Counted from the stretch's first letter, positions 17,044 through 26,125 are shown. The stretch is 64,000 bases of DNA from Mucilaginibacter endophyticus (GCF_003351025.1 NZ_QPCG01000001.1:751949-815948); one strand, 5' to 3'. The notes: generated by a model not told the origin, from the letters alone. A program made the numbers and translations.

Positions 17044-17466
17044 TTATTCTCCCCAGGCGGTTATCACCAGCATGCGGTTGCCGCCATGGTTACGGTGTTC
17101 GCACAGATAAATACCCTGCCACGTACCTAAGGCAAACCTGCCGTTGCGGATAGGGATAGTTACCGAACTGCCGAGCATAGCCGCTTTCAGATGAGCGGGC
17201 ATATCATCGGAACCTTCATCATCGTGTAAATAATCCGGATCGTTTTCTGGCACAGCTTTGCTAAAGTACATTTCAAAGTCCTGCCGTACGGTTGGGTCGG
17301 CATTTTCATTAATGGTTAATGAGGCCGAAGTATGCTGAATAAATACCTGGCAAATGCCGGTTTTAAACTCATGGAGCTGGGGTAGTGCATTAACCACTTC
17401 GGAGGTGATGAGATGAAAACCTCTTCTGCGTTCCCTGAGCTGAAGCATTTGCTGAACAATTTTCAT
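17044..17466 (-). CDS. YjbQ family protein (UPF0047)
   Basis: 140 residues, normal length. Conserved signatures are present: FIQHTSASLTINENADP, the DEGSDDMPAHLKA block, the GTWQGIYLCEHRNHGG metal/ligand region and a C-terminal small-residue strand. YjbQ homologs form trimers and show weak thiamine-phosphate synthase activity in vitro; the true role is unresolved. Cytoplasmic. A TATGTTTG element lies 27 nt upstream. Confidence 0.9.
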   Translation of the reverse strand: MKIVQQMLQLRERRRGFHLITSEVVNALPQLHEFKTGICQVFIQHTSASLTINENADPTVRQDFEMYFSKAVPENDPDYLHDDEGSDDMPAHLKAAMLGSSVTIPIRNGRFALGTWQGIYLCEHRNHGGNRMLVITAWGE

Positions 17467-17492
17467 AAACAGTGTGCTTTATAACGATGCTG

Positions 17493-17500
17493 CAAACATA
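17493..17500 (-). promoter_or_regulatory. -7 promoter element (TATGTTTG)
   Basis: Exact TAnnTTTG on the minus strand upstream of the YjbQ gene. No -33 TTG at standard spacing. Confidence 0.4.
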
Positions 17501-17571
17501 TCTATAAAGATTGTTCCGTTTTTGTTTTGAATGGCTTACGTTATTAAAATTATTTGCGGGCTTTATAATGG

Positions 17572-17907
17572 TTAGGCAACAATAGAGGGATTTATGCTTA
17601 CAGTTTCGGCAGTAAATAGCCGGTTAATGAATGCCTTTATTTTTTCAATGAAACTTTTCCTGACCGGTTTATCAATAGTTTGAATTTGATCTTCATCCGG
17701 AGGCTTGGGGCTATCCGCATCCTGCATTTCTTCCAAAACAATTTCGCGGATTTCGGGGTCACGGTTTACAATCTCATCCAGTTCACTAAGCTCGTTAAAC
17801 GTAGCTGTACCGTTTTTTTGCCGCTTAATAAGTATCTCAAAGCGGTCCTGGTTAAACGTACGCCTTTCTAATTGCTTGCCGTATTTCATGACATTTATAG
17901 TAATCAT
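17572..17907 (-). CDS. hypothetical protein
   Basis: 111 residues, no family recognised. The central part is acidic and helical (FNELSELDEIVNRDPEIREIVLEEM), followed by a Pro/Asp linker and a basic amphipathic helix (KSFIEKIKAFINRLF). An alternative start is the ATG at 17889. No signal peptide or true membrane span. The helical N-terminal half recalls short regulatory or anti-sigma-like helices, but there is no neighbour to support this. Isolated gene upstream of yjbQ on the same strand. Confidence 0.55.
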   Translation of the reverse strand: MITINVMKYGKQLERRTFNQDRFEILIKRQKNGTATFNELSELDEIVNRDPEIREIVLEEMQDADSPKPPDEDQIQTIDKPVRKSFIEKIKAFINRLFTAETVSINPSIVA

Positions 17908-18095
17908 TTTTATAAACTCAAATTAAGTGCCATGTATTTATGGTGTTGATTGTCAGTATTTTAACTCTGTGTTGAATTTCGGGTTTGCATCATTCTGACA
18001 CAGGTATCGTTCGTTTTCGTGCAGGGGCGTCTGTTTCATAAAATAGGTTTTACTAACTTGTATTAGTATTTTTAAATAAAATATACTCGTTACGC

Positions 18096-18599
18096 ATGAA
18101 TTGGTGGCCCTATGAAAAATTCTCTGTTATAAGTACGCTTAACCTCGACGAAGTAAAATCAAGAATGATAGAACAAGTGACCCCGGCTTCTCCGGTAACT
18201 TTCTTCGAACAATTAACCAATATATATCCCGCACCTTTTAAAGGCTATGTAAATGCCGACGGGTTTAAAATTGAGCCTGTAATTGTTGGTCGTAATTCGT
18301 TTATTCCTTTAATAAAGGGAAAATTTGAAGCAACAGAATCAGGGAGTAGAGTTTATATAACTATGGCCATGCATAATGAGATATCCTATATCATGATAGG
18401 AGTGGCAACATTTTTACTATTCGTGGGGTTGATGAGCTGGTTGGGTACATTACAATCTGGTAAGTTTGATTTTGTATCGTTGGGTCCATTTGGGATACTG
18501 GCACTCATTTACTTAATGGTGATATATGGCTTTAATTCAGAAAGTAATAGTTGCAGGACATTTTTGATTGAATTATTAGAGGGCGAATATGAACGATAA
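18096..18599 (+). CDS. hypothetical membrane protein
   Basis: 167 residues. An N-terminal soluble part of ~105 residues precedes two membrane helices (about 108-128, YIMIGVATFLLFVGLMSWLG, and 135-152). Not recognised. The end overlaps the start of the VOC gene by 11 nt, so the two are probably translated from one message. Confidence 0.6.
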   Translation: MNWWPYEKFSVISTLNLDEVKSRMIEQVTPASPVTFFEQLTNIYPAPFKGYVNADGFKIEPVIVGRNSFIPLIKGKFEATESGSRVYITMAMHNEISYIMIGVATFLLFVGLMSWLGTLQSGKFDFVSLGPFGILALIYLMVIYGFNSESNSCRTFLIELLEGEYER

Positions 18600-18960
18600 C
18601 ATTACAAAGCAAATACAAGGCTTAGCCCCACTGTTACAGGTATTTGACATGCCCCTTGCTTTAGGTTTTTACCGGGATGTGCTCGGTTTTGAAGTAGTAC
18701 AAGCCTCGGGCGAGGGAGATGACGTGGATTGGGTATTACTGAAGCTCAACAGCATAGAGCTTATGCTTAATACAGCGTATGAAAAGCCAAACCGGCCGGC
18801 GGATCCGGACGAGCAGCGCATAGCTGCCCACACGGATACGTCATTGTATTTCGGCCACCCGGATATTGATAAGTTATATCGTTATTTATTAGACAATGGC
18901 ATGCACCTTAAAGAACCCCAAATTACAGGTTATGGCTGGAAAGCTATTTTATCTGCTTGA
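18589..18960 (+). CDS. VOC (glyoxalase/bleomycin-resistance) family protein, 3' end out of frame
   Basis: 123 residues as read. The N-terminal beta-alpha-beta (PLLQVFDMPLALGFYRDVLGF) and the second half up to TGYGWK fit the VOC fold used by glyoxalase I, bleomycin-resistance proteins and dioxygenases. The expected C-terminal strand is missing because the frame shifts at the AAA at 18940-18942. Removing one A restores KLFYLLDPDGYLLCFHWP and a 137-residue product ending at 19003. Sequencing error, recent mutation or translational slippage cannot be told apart here. Confidence 0.8.
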   Translation: MNDNITKQIQGLAPLLQVFDMPLALGFYRDVLGFEVVQASGEGDDVDWVLLKLNSIELMLNTAYEKPNRPADPDEQRIAAHTDTSLYFGHPDIDKLYRYLLDNGMHLKEPQITGYGWKAILSA

Positions 18961-19003
18961 TCCCGATGGGTATTTGCTGTGTTTTCACTGGCCTGTAAAT
19001 TAG
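18943..19003 (+). pseudogene. displaced C-terminal segment of the VOC gene
   Basis: In the other frame this segment encodes LFYLLDPDGYLLCFHWPVN followed by a stop. That is the standard last beta-strand (DPDGYLLCF) of VOC proteins, so it belongs to the preceding gene. Confidence 0.65.
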
Positions 19004-19005
19004 CG

Positions 19006-19401
19006 CTACAGCTTTTCGTAATGGTCTTCCGGGCCGTCGGCGGCCAGAGGGACTGTTCCGTAAAATGTTAGTGTTTTACCTTCTATCCGGAAAAACGTGA
19101 TGCTGTTGGCCGAGGTATCGTTATCAAACATGATCTGTTCGTGCGCGTTATCATACCTGCGGGTGCGATAAGTGCCGCTTTTTTTCAGCGTATCTTTATT
19201 TAACCGCTGATAAGTGGTTGCTGTAAACACAATAATGTTACCATTGCCGGGTTTTACAGCATTGTAATTTTGAGGAGTAGCACAGTAACAGCTTGAGCCG
19301 CGATACTCCCATTTGCCAATAAGCTGTTCATTATTAGGTGTTTTATCTTTTTTACAGCTTAGTAAAGCGGCAAACACGCAAAATAAAAGTAGCCTTTTCA
19401 T
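19006..19401 (-). CDS. small lipoprotein, lipocalin-like
   Basis: 131 residues. Signal peptide with lipobox LLSC (Cys16) followed by KKDK. The mature part opens with QLIGKWEYRG, the entry of many small lipocalin-like (DUF4488-type) lipoproteins, and continues as beta strands. Envelope-located, function unknown. Convergent with the frameshifted VOC gene, with only 2 nt between its end and the restored VOC stop. Confidence 0.65.
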   Translation of the reverse strand: MKRLLLFCVFAALLSCKKDKTPNNEQLIGKWEYRGSSCYCATPQNYNAVKPGNGNIIVFTATTYQRLNKDTLKKSGTYRTRRYDNAHEQIMFDNDTSANSITFFRIEGKTLTFYGTVPLAADGPEDHYEKL

Positions 19402-19483
19402 ATCCTAATGTTTATAATGCTTTACGAAAGGCAAGTAAGAAACGCTACATATAATTCCAGATAGTAACAGTTTCAATACATAA

Positions 19484-19513
19484 TTTGCAGCGATGGTTTA
19501 ATTAAGTATTTTG
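19484..19513 (+). promoter_or_regulatory. Bacteroidota-type promoter (TTTG-N19-TATTTTG)
   Basis: TTTG at 19484-19487, 19-nt spacer, TATTTTG (one base short of TAnnTTTG) at 19507-19513. It lies 30 nt before the start of the TIM-barrel gene. Confidence 0.45.
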
Positions 19514-19543
19514 GTGTAAACCAATCTATTCTCCTAATAACTC

Positions 19544-20482
19544 ATGAAACAACAAAACTTATCAAGGCGCAAGTTTATTGGCAATAGCGCGCTTGCCGCA
19601 GCCGGATTCTTAGCATTTTCAAGATCATCATTTGCCGGTAGCTTTTTGAACAGCGCCGATAAACCTAACTCGCTTATTAATGGTGTGCAGATAGGGGTGA
19701 TTACCTACTCGTTCCGGAGTATGCCAGGCACTATCGATGATTTGCTGAAATATTGTATCGATTGCAATATCAACGCTATTGAATTGATGGGTGACGCTGC
19801 TGAAGCTTATGCCGGAGCACCTAAGCGTGAAGCCAATGAGGATTGGACCGCTTTTGGCAAGAAGATGGCAGAATGGCGTGTCGCCGCCCCAATGGATAAG
19901 TTTAAGGAGATCAGGAAAATGTACAATAATGCAGGTGTAAGCATTTACGCCTGGAAACCCAACGCCCTCGGCACCAAAAATACCGATGCCGAAATAGATT
20001 ATGCCTTTAATGCGGGAAAAGCTCTTGGAGTAAACCACGTAACCGTTGAACTGCCTGACGAAGCCCAGACTAAACGCCTTGGTGATATTGCAGCCAAACA
20101 TAAAATGATGGTTGGCTATCATGCCCATACCCAGGCCACACCAACGCTTTGGGATACGGCTTTAAGCCAGTCGAAATACAATGGTATTAATCTTGATATC
20201 GGTCACTATGTAGCTGGTACCAGCAGCAGCCCGGTGCCGTTCATCGAAAAATATCACGACCGAATAACCAGCATGCACATTAAAGACCGTAAGTTTAAAG
20301 ATGGCCCAAATCAGCCATGGGGACAAGGCGATACACCTATAAAAGAGGTATTAGCTTTGCTTAAAAACAATCACTATAAATTCCCGGCTACTATTGAGTT
20401 GGAATACAAGATCCCTGAAGGATCAGACGCGGTAAAAGAGGTGAAAATTTGCAGGCAGTTTGCTGCAGATGCCCTGGCATAG
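19544..20482 (+). CDS. sugar phosphate isomerase/epimerase-type TIM barrel protein, Tat-exported
   Basis: 312 residues. N-terminal twin-arginine signal (LSRRKFIGNSALAAAGFLAF). The mature part is an AP-endonuclease-2-type TIM barrel, with metal and active-site positions in ELMGDAAE, VTVELPDE, VGYHAHTQ, NLDIGHYVAG, SMHIKDRK and the final IELEYKIPEG. Members isomerise sugars or sugar derivatives; the substrate cannot be read from sequence. Periplasmic. Monocistronic with its own promoter. Confidence 0.88.
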   Translation: MKQQNLSRRKFIGNSALAAAGFLAFSRSSFAGSFLNSADKPNSLINGVQIGVITYSFRSMPGTIDDLLKYCIDCNINAIELMGDAAEAYAGAPKREANEDWTAFGKKMAEWRVAAPMDKFKEIRKMYNNAGVSIYAWKPNALGTKNTDAEIDYAFNAGKALGVNHVTVELPDEAQTKRLGDIAAKHKMMVGYHAHTQATPTLWDTALSQSKYNGINLDIGHYVAGTSSSPVPFIEKYHDRITSMHIKDRKFKDGPNQPWGQGDTPIKEVLALLKNNHYKFPATIELEYKIPEGSDAVKEVKICRQFAADALA

Positions 20483-20533
20483 TGAATACATTTTGTAATT
20501 GATGAATGTGTGCGGCCCGCCGTATTTACATTT

Positions 20534-20746
20534 ATGTTTGTTAAATCTAAACTGTTAATAAGCGGATGTATGAACGCGGGTTGCAAACTTAAATTAGAAT
20601 GGGTGCCTGAAGCTTATAAGGCTAGGGATGATATTGGCAGCCAATCGAACAGCGTTACAGAAAGGCAGCCATTATCTGATAAAAGCTTGTTATACGGTCA
20701 TTCGGTAAAAAAGTATTTGGGCAAACAGCCCTATCCAAAGAAATAG
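20534..20746 (+). CDS. possible small protein
   Basis: 70 residues from ATG 20534 in an otherwise gene-free 346-nt gap. Hydrophilic apart from a short N-terminal hydrophobic stretch (MFVKSKLLISGCMNAGC). Not recognised, and nothing but length and position supports it. Confidence 0.25.
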   Translation: MFVKSKLLISGCMNAGCKLKLEWVPEAYKARDDIGSQSNSVTERQPLSDKSLLYGHSVKKYLGKQPYPKK

Positions 20747-20828
20747 AATACGTTTTTACAGGATTGTATGTACAGCTAATAAATTATTTTACCTTAGATG
20801 AGCTGTATTTGACACCGGCCTTATCATC

Positions 20829-21785
20829 ATGAAAAAAATACTGTTTTGCGCATTGCTGTTAGTTCAGTCTGTGTTTGCGCAAATACCTAAACCACAAAAA
20901 AATACTTATGTAAACGATTTCGCGCACGTATTAACAGCCGATCAGGTTTATGGCTTAAATAAAGAAATTTATCGCATCGAAAAAGCGTCTACCGTACAGA
21001 TCGCTATAGTATTGGTAAAAACTGTGCCTGCTAAATATACCATCGAGAAATACACAAAACTTATAGGGAAAAAATGGCATGTAGGTAAAGCGCATAATGG
21101 TATTGTGTATGTTGCTGCTATTGATCAGCACAAACAACGGATAGAATTGGATAGCATGGCACTGGCCCGGTTAACTATAATCGAACGTGAGGGTTTACTT
21201 AGTGCTATCAAGCCATACTTCAAGACAGGCGATTATAATGGTGGCCTGCATGATTTTGTCGGCAGGCTCAGCCAATATTTTGTGCCTCCCCCTCCAGAAC
21301 CTGTTAAGGCAGATAAACCGGCAGTAGTAGAAAAGCCTGACAACGCAAAGGTTTCGGACGGGACTGTTATTTTGATTGTTTTGATAGTTTGTGTCGTCAC
21401 AATGCTCACGTTTTTGGGTTTGGTGTGGTTGATTATTAAAGGGATAAAGTCAATAACCACCGGGCGTGGAAATAGAACGGTTGTATATGAATCAGATGAT
21501 TATTCATATTCCCGCCCTTCATGGTTTTGGCGCTGGCGGCATCGTCATTATCACGGCGGTAATTATTACAACAGCAGAAGTTCTTCGGTTTTTATAAGCG
21601 GTTCCGACAGCTCCCGACAGGTTGATGATGAAGAAGATAATAAACCATCTAACTGGGGAAATTGGGGCGACTCATCTTCGGATGATAATAACGATTCTGA
21701 TGATAGCTATAAACGTAGTGGAGGCTCGTCATCCTCATCAGAGGGGAGCTTTTCAAGTAGTGGGGGCTCTACCTCAGATTGGTAA
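20829..21785 (+). CDS. TPM domain-containing protein
   Basis: 318 residues. Signal peptide (cleaved near VFAQIP), then a TPM domain at ~22-155 (YVNDFAHVLTADQV, with RIELD). After a Pro-rich linker comes a membrane helix at ~179-204 and a cytoplasmic or exposed tail rich in Ser, Gly and Asp ending in SSGGSTSDW. This matches the YgcG/TPM group, thought to act in envelope maintenance or photosystem repair in other lineages. It is followed by a small gene 47 nt downstream. Confidence 0.85.
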   Translation: MKKILFCALLLVQSVFAQIPKPQKNTYVNDFAHVLTADQVYGLNKEIYRIEKASTVQIAIVLVKTVPAKYTIEKYTKLIGKKWHVGKAHNGIVYVAAIDQHKQRIELDSMALARLTIIEREGLLSAIKPYFKTGDYNGGLHDFVGRLSQYFVPPPPEPVKADKPAVVEKPDNAKVSDGTVILIVLIVCVVTMLTFLGLVWLIIKGIKSITTGRGNRTVVYESDDYSYSRPSWFWRWRHRHYHGGNYYNSRSSSVFISGSDSSRQVDDEEDNKPSNWGNWGDSSSDDNNDSDDSYKRSGGSSSSSEGSFSSSGGSTSDW

Positions 21786-21832
21786 ACTGTATCGGGATAG
21801 CGGACTTGTGAAAGAAATTCTATCTTTAACAA

Positions 21833-22084
21833 ATGGAGTCAAAAATATTTTCATACAAGGTAGATGGCGTGGCGCTTAAACCGGTTAACGATCAGTTAAG
21901 TATAAGCCCGGTGTTTGATCGTAAGGAGCTGCTTACCAAACTGAAAGACCTTTTTAAAGATGACGATTATAAATTAGACGAACGTACCCTCGACTATAAA
22001 ATTAAAGATGGTCAGCTTTACATTGAGGGTGTAGTAACCAAACATGTAGAAGCTAAGTCGATAGGGTTTATGACCGGAAAATAA
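21833..22084 (+). CDS. hypothetical small protein
   Basis: 83 residues, charged and apparently alpha/beta (LLTKLKDLFKDDDYKLDERT, then YKIKDGQLYIEGV). No recognised family, no signal. Starts at ATG 21833, 47 nt after the TPM gene on the same strand, so possibly co-transcribed. A strong hairpin terminator follows 14 nt after its stop. Confidence 0.6.
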   Translation: MESKIFSYKVDGVALKPVNDQLSISPVFDRKELLTKLKDLFKDDDYKLDERTLDYKIKDGQLYIEGVVTKHVEAKSIGFMTGK

Positions 22085-22097
22085 AAGAAAATCGGTT

Positions 22098-22130
22098 GTT
22101 TCAGGGTTAGTTATCAATTAACCCTGAAAC
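22098..22130. terminator. bidirectional hairpin terminator
   Basis: Perfect 12-bp arms GTTTCAGGGTTA / TAACCCTGAAAC around a 9-nt loop, between convergent genes. It overlaps the last codons of the response-regulator gene. Confidence 0.65.
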
Positions 22131-22503
22131 TTGTAAACGTTTCCCTGGTAACCGGTTTGGTGTAATATGATTTCACATGCTGATACTGTTTTGAGCGTAT
22201 CAGATCCTTTGGCAATATTGAGAAGGTTACGATATAAATTTCAATAGTTTTACCTATCAGGGGATGTATTTTTTTAAACTCATCCAGAAATTCCCAGCCG
22301 CTGAATGGGCTCATATAAAGATCAAGAAAAATAACATCGGGCAGCTCATCTGCATTTTGCAAATGCTCCCTGATATATCGGATAGAATGCTCGGCGTTGG
22401 TACTGTATGTTACAGCGTCAAATGCAAGATATTTTTCCTGCATTCCCTTAATAATGGCAATATCTATTTGATTGTCATCTATATATAAAAGCGTTTTGGC
22501 CAT
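22114..22503 (-). CDS. single-domain response regulator
   Basis: 129 residues consisting only of a receiver domain. Acidic pair Asp9-Asp10, phospho-acceptor Asp61 in FLDLYM, Thr93 and Lys116 (YTKP) are all present. There is no output domain, so it works by protein-protein contact, in the style of CheY or Rcp1 phytochrome-type partners. No kinase is adjacent. The 3' end overlaps the terminator hairpin. Confidence 0.88.
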   Translation of the reverse strand: MAKTLLYIDDNQIDIAIIKGMQEKYLAFDAVTYSTNAEHSIRYIREHLQNADELPDVIFLDLYMSPFSGWEFLDEFKKIHPLIGKTIEIYIVTFSILPKDLIRSKQYQHVKSYYTKPVTRETFTSFRVN

Positions 22504-22763
22504 TAGGTCAGATTTAGATCACCACTAATATAGCTAAAAGCTATAATGGTATTTTGTAAGTGGCAGATATCTGCAGCTGATTAAGCCAAAGTGTGAAAAA
22601 TGTGATATTGTTTAATTCGTTGATTATTAGGTTTTTGATTTTATTTTTTCAAGCACTTTCCCATTATTGTACAATTTTATTTTAGGTTAATAATACCTCT
22701 TATAACCTATAAATTGTTCAGGGAGAAAATATGTTATAAAAGGTAAACTGTTATAGCGATAAT

Positions 22764-23117
22764 TTATTGCTCTACAAAATGCCAGCAAACCCCGGCAATA
22801 TCTATAATGTTAAACTCTTTGCCGTAGCTTTCCTGACTGATTTCGCCTATTCGGATACTAAAGCGTTGGGGCAGTTGCTTGTCTATAACCATTTGTCTGA
22901 AGGCCGATACGTCAGTTACTTTGACGCTGAGCATAAAATTTTGAGCAAAATCGGGCTGATCATAGCGCTGTAGGATAAAGCGGCAGCTGTCTTTTTGAAA
23001 TCCGATATAGTCGCCCGAATCCCAGTTAATCTTAAATCCCAGTTCCTGGAAAAGTTGTTTTGAACCTTCAAAATCATTTCCTGAAGGTACGAAAGGCTCA
23101 AGTGATAAAAATTCCAT
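22764..23117 (-). CDS. VOC family protein
   Basis: 117 residues from ATG 23117 (MEFLSLEPFVPSGNDFEGSK). The 11-residue upstream extension lacks family similarity. The layout SKQLFQELGF ... FQKDSCRFILQRYDQPDFAQNFMLSVKVTDV ... EFNIIDIAGVCWHF is that of glyoxalase/bleomycin-resistance proteins. The substrate is unknown. Single gene. Confidence 0.75.
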   Translation of the reverse strand: MEFLSLEPFVPSGNDFEGSKQLFQELGFKINWDSGDYIGFQKDSCRFILQRYDQPDFAQNFMLSVKVTDVSAFRQMVIDKQLPQRFSIRIGEISQESYGKEFNIIDIAGVCWHFVEQ

Positions 23118-23336
23118 ATGGTTTGGTAAATGGTATATGTATGTAAACATAGCAAATGCGATTTGAAATTAACAGTCCGGTCAACTTCTACCTATAAGCC
23201 TTAAATCGTATCAATGTTTCTTCAATTCATCTCAATGTGTTGTTTGGATAAAAAGTGGAAAGGTTATTTTATTGATGTTTGCCGCTGTTTTAACCTGCAA
23301 CGCCTGCCAATTACAGGCGTTTGAATTAAATAGCCA

Positions 23337-24431
23337 ATGGAAATAGCAGAACCTGTAGTAGCGCCACCAGTAGTAAAAACCAAGCAGCATTTCGAAATTT
23401 TAGATGGCCTCCGCGGTATCGCCGCCATCGCAGTTGTAATATTCCATTTTATGGAATTTGTTGTTCCTGATTATAATAAAAGCTTTATCGCGCACGCTTA
23501 TCTCGCCGTCGATTTCTTTTTCTGCTTGTCTGGGTTTGTGATAGCTTACGCCTATGATAACAAACTGAAAAGTTTAGGCCTCCCGCTGTTCTTTAAGCTC
23601 AGGCTTATTCGTTTGCACCCACTGGTGGTTATAGGTTCGGTTATTGGGTTACTTGCTTTTGTTTTTGATCCGTTCAGTAATCTTTATGCAACTTATGGTA
23701 TAGGGCAAACATTGCTTATGTTTTTGAGTTCCTCTTTGCTTATTCCATATCCGCTTATTCACGAGCGGTATTTTAACCTATTCCATCTTAACCCGCCAAC
23801 ATGGTCATTGTTTTGGGAGTACATTGCCAATATTGTTTATGCTTTGGTATTGGTTAAAATCCGGAATAAAGGATTGTGGTTGTTGACTGTAATTGCAGCT
23901 ATTTTGCTGTGCTATGAGGCCTCAACGGCAAAATGCCTCGCGGTAGGTTATGGCGGCGATAATTTTGGAGGCGGAGCAATCCGGGTTTGCTACTCCTTTT
24001 TGGCGGGGATATTGGTGTATCGCTCAAATTTTATCATTAAATCACGTTTAGGTTTTTTGGTTATCGGGTTATTGTTGTTGATGGCTTTCCTGGTACCTTT
24101 TTCAGATGAAACAAACCATATAACCGATCCGCTTATCGTGATCTTTTATTTTCCGGTTTTGGTGGCGCTTGGCGCTGGGGCCGGGCTGCATACCCGCTTT
24201 GCTAAAATTTGTAAATTTTCCGGCGATATCTCATATCCGCTGTATGTGATCCACTATCCGTTTTTATGGCTGTTTTTGAGTTATCTGGAAGCAAAGAAAC
24301 CTTCAATGAGCCAGATGATAACTATGATCCCGGTGGGGGTGATACTGTTAACTGGCTTAGCTTATGTGGTCATGATTTGCATTGATATCCCTATCCGTAA
24401 TTATCTGAAGAATAAGCTGCGGAAAGGGTAA
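23337..24431 (+). CDS. acyltransferase 3 family membrane protein
   Basis: 364 residues with about ten membrane helices. The motif LDGLRGIAAIAVVIFHF near residue 25 is the acyltransferase-3 signature with its catalytic His. A later block (FSGDISYPLYVIHYPF) is also typical. Such proteins O-acetylate or otherwise acylate surface polysaccharides or peptidoglycan from the inner membrane. Monocistronic, with no polysaccharide genes nearby to name a target. Confidence 0.88.
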   Translation: MEIAEPVVAPPVVKTKQHFEILDGLRGIAAIAVVIFHFMEFVVPDYNKSFIAHAYLAVDFFFCLSGFVIAYAYDNKLKSLGLPLFFKLRLIRLHPLVVIGSVIGLLAFVFDPFSNLYATYGIGQTLLMFLSSSLLIPYPLIHERYFNLFHLNPPTWSLFWEYIANIVYALVLVKIRNKGLWLLTVIAAILLCYEASTAKCLAVGYGGDNFGGGAIRVCYSFLAGILVYRSNFIIKSRLGFLVIGLLLLMAFLVPFSDETNHITDPLIVIFYFPVLVALGAGAGLHTRFAKICKFSGDISYPLYVIHYPFLWLFLSYLEAKKPSMSQMITMIPVGVILLTGLAYVVMICIDIPIRNYLKNKLRKG

Positions 24432-24718
24432 GAGTATAGTAACATGATATTTACAAACTGGAATTTTTTAGTTTCGGGGCAATAAAATGCATTCGGCTTC
24501 GTTTTATTTTTCCACAAATTATAGCTTTCGTGAAAAGATTCTACATGTCATATAGTGTAGTTTTTACACCTTAGTTGCTGATAATCAGTTGTAAAAGCAT
24601 AATGCTTTGTTAAAAAAGTACCACTACAACAGCACTACTTCAATTTATTATCATGTTTTTGATATGTTAAATTAAAATTTACTTTTTACTTTTATCTCAC
24701 CAATTATATTAAACTACA

Positions 24719-25300
24719 GTGGGTAAGAGTATTAACAACAGTCATATCCAACAATTGATAGCAGGCGATGAGGCTGCTTTTGATTTGATTTATGAAACGT
24801 ACAGCAGTAAGGTTTACCGCCTGGCTTTTCGCTTTCTGAAGGATGCACAACAGAGCGAGGAAATAGTGCAGGAGTGCTTTATTAACCTTTGGACCAGCCG
24901 CGACAAGCTGAATGCCATGGGCGATATCTGGCTATACCTTTACGTTATCGCCAAGCGCCTGTCATTAAACTCCTTGAGGCAGATGTGCCAGTCGCGCGAG
25001 CTTTCGGGTAAGCTGGTAAATCACATAGCAACTGTTCATAATGACACCGAGGAAGATTTGCTGGTAAGCGATCTGGAGCAGTTTACCGAGCGGATCATCA
25101 ATAAGCTTCCGCGTCAGCAACAGCTTATTTTCAGGCTGAGCAGGGTAGAACATCTCACCCACAAAGAAATAGCCGATCAGTTGCAGATTTCGCCAAACAC
25201 AGTGAAAAATCATATGGTTGAGGCATTGAAAACCCTCAAATCGCAACTGCAATACTCCGACCTTATTTTTATGCTTGCCTTGTTCTTCTGGATCAATTAA
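24719..25300 (+). CDS. ECF RNA polymerase sigma factor
   Basis: 193 residues starting at GTG 24719. Region 2 (FDLIYETYSSKVYRLAFRFL ... SEEIVQECFINLWTSRD) and region 4 (LPRQQQLIFRLSR ... THKEIADQLQISPNTVKNHM) are of the type paired with FecR and SusCD in Bacteroidota. No FecR follows; the next plus-strand gene is the FecR at 31060, beyond five minus-strand kilobases. It probably controls the SusCD locus starting there, but this is inference. Confidence 0.88.
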   Translation: MGKSINNSHIQQLIAGDEAAFDLIYETYSSKVYRLAFRFLKDAQQSEEIVQECFINLWTSRDKLNAMGDIWLYLYVIAKRLSLNSLRQMCQSRELSGKLVNHIATVHNDTEEDLLVSDLEQFTERIINKLPRQQQLIFRLSRVEHLTHKEIADQLQISPNTVKNHMVEALKTLKSQLQYSDLIFMLALFFWIN

Positions 25301-25324
25301 AGGCAATTCCTTCACCTAAACCTT

Positions 25325-26125
25325 TCAATCAAGTCTGTTTACCCTGTAATTTAATGCTGCCGTTGTACCACCGGTTACATCGATAGTGACGCCTGTTATC
25401 TGGCCGGCAAGGTCTGAGCTTAGGAAAACCGCTGTATTGGCGATATCGGCCATTAATGGTAACTTTTTAAGCATGGTATCGCCTTCCATTTTTTTGATGA
25501 TAGGATCCATAACATCCGGCATGGCATCAATAGCGCTTTTAAATACCCTGGAATCCGGCGAACCTCCTGAACGGATATTAACTACGCGGATACCATAAAC
25601 GCCCAGTTCGGAAGCAAGTGTACGCGAAAAACTTTCTACAGCGCTACAAGCCGGGCCAAAGCCGCCTGTAAGCGGATAACCGATACCTGCCGGTGTAGCT
25701 GTCAGCGATAAAATTACTCCCGATTTTTGCTTCATCATCACCCTGGCTGCTGCAATTGCGGTCATGAAACGGGTTTGCATGGTTAGGGTAACGGGCTTTA
25801 CAAAATCGTCGGCAGATATTTCGGTAAGGGGGATATTCTGTACTACATCAACACCAACCGCATTAAAAGAAATATCAACTGTACCGGCCTTACTTGCTAT
25901 TTGCTGTAAATGTTGCTCAATTGTTGCTTCGTTAAAGGCATCCACAATGGCTGTTTCGGCTAAGCCGCCGGAAGCAATAATTTCGTCCGCTACCTTTTGG
26001 ATGGATTGCTGATTGAGGCCGGTTAAAAACACCTTTGCACCGCCAGCCGCAAGTGCCTTTGCCACTGCACCACCCAACGAGCCACCGGCCCCGTATATCA
26101 CCGCGTTTTTGTTTTTCAGAATCAT
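25325..26125 (-). CDS. SDR-fold oxidoreductase-like protein lacking the YxxxK pair
   Basis: 266 residues. The Rossmann nucleotide site is YGAGGSLGGAVA and the NAG-equivalent is NAVGV. The catalytic segment reads GFGPACSAVESFSRTLASEL, where alignment with SDRs puts Phe in place of Tyr and Cys in place of Lys. Classical reductase activity is therefore unlikely. It may bind NAD(P) without turnover or use another mechanism. Third in a minus-strand block with an epimerase-type gene and an AraC regulator; a TATGTTTG element precedes it, so it may also be transcribed alone. Confidence 0.8.
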   Translation of the reverse strand: MILKNKNAVIYGAGGSLGGAVAKALAAGGAKVFLTGLNQQSIQKVADEIIASGGLAETAIVDAFNEATIEQHLQQIASKAGTVDISFNAVGVDVVQNIPLTEISADDFVKPVTLTMQTRFMTAIAAARVMMKQKSGVILSLTATPAGIGYPLTGGFGPACSAVESFSRTLASELGVYGIRVVNIRSGGSPDSRVFKSAIDAMPDVMDPIIKKMEGDTMLKKLPLMADIANTAVFLSSDLAGQITGVTIDVTGGTTAALNYRVNRLD

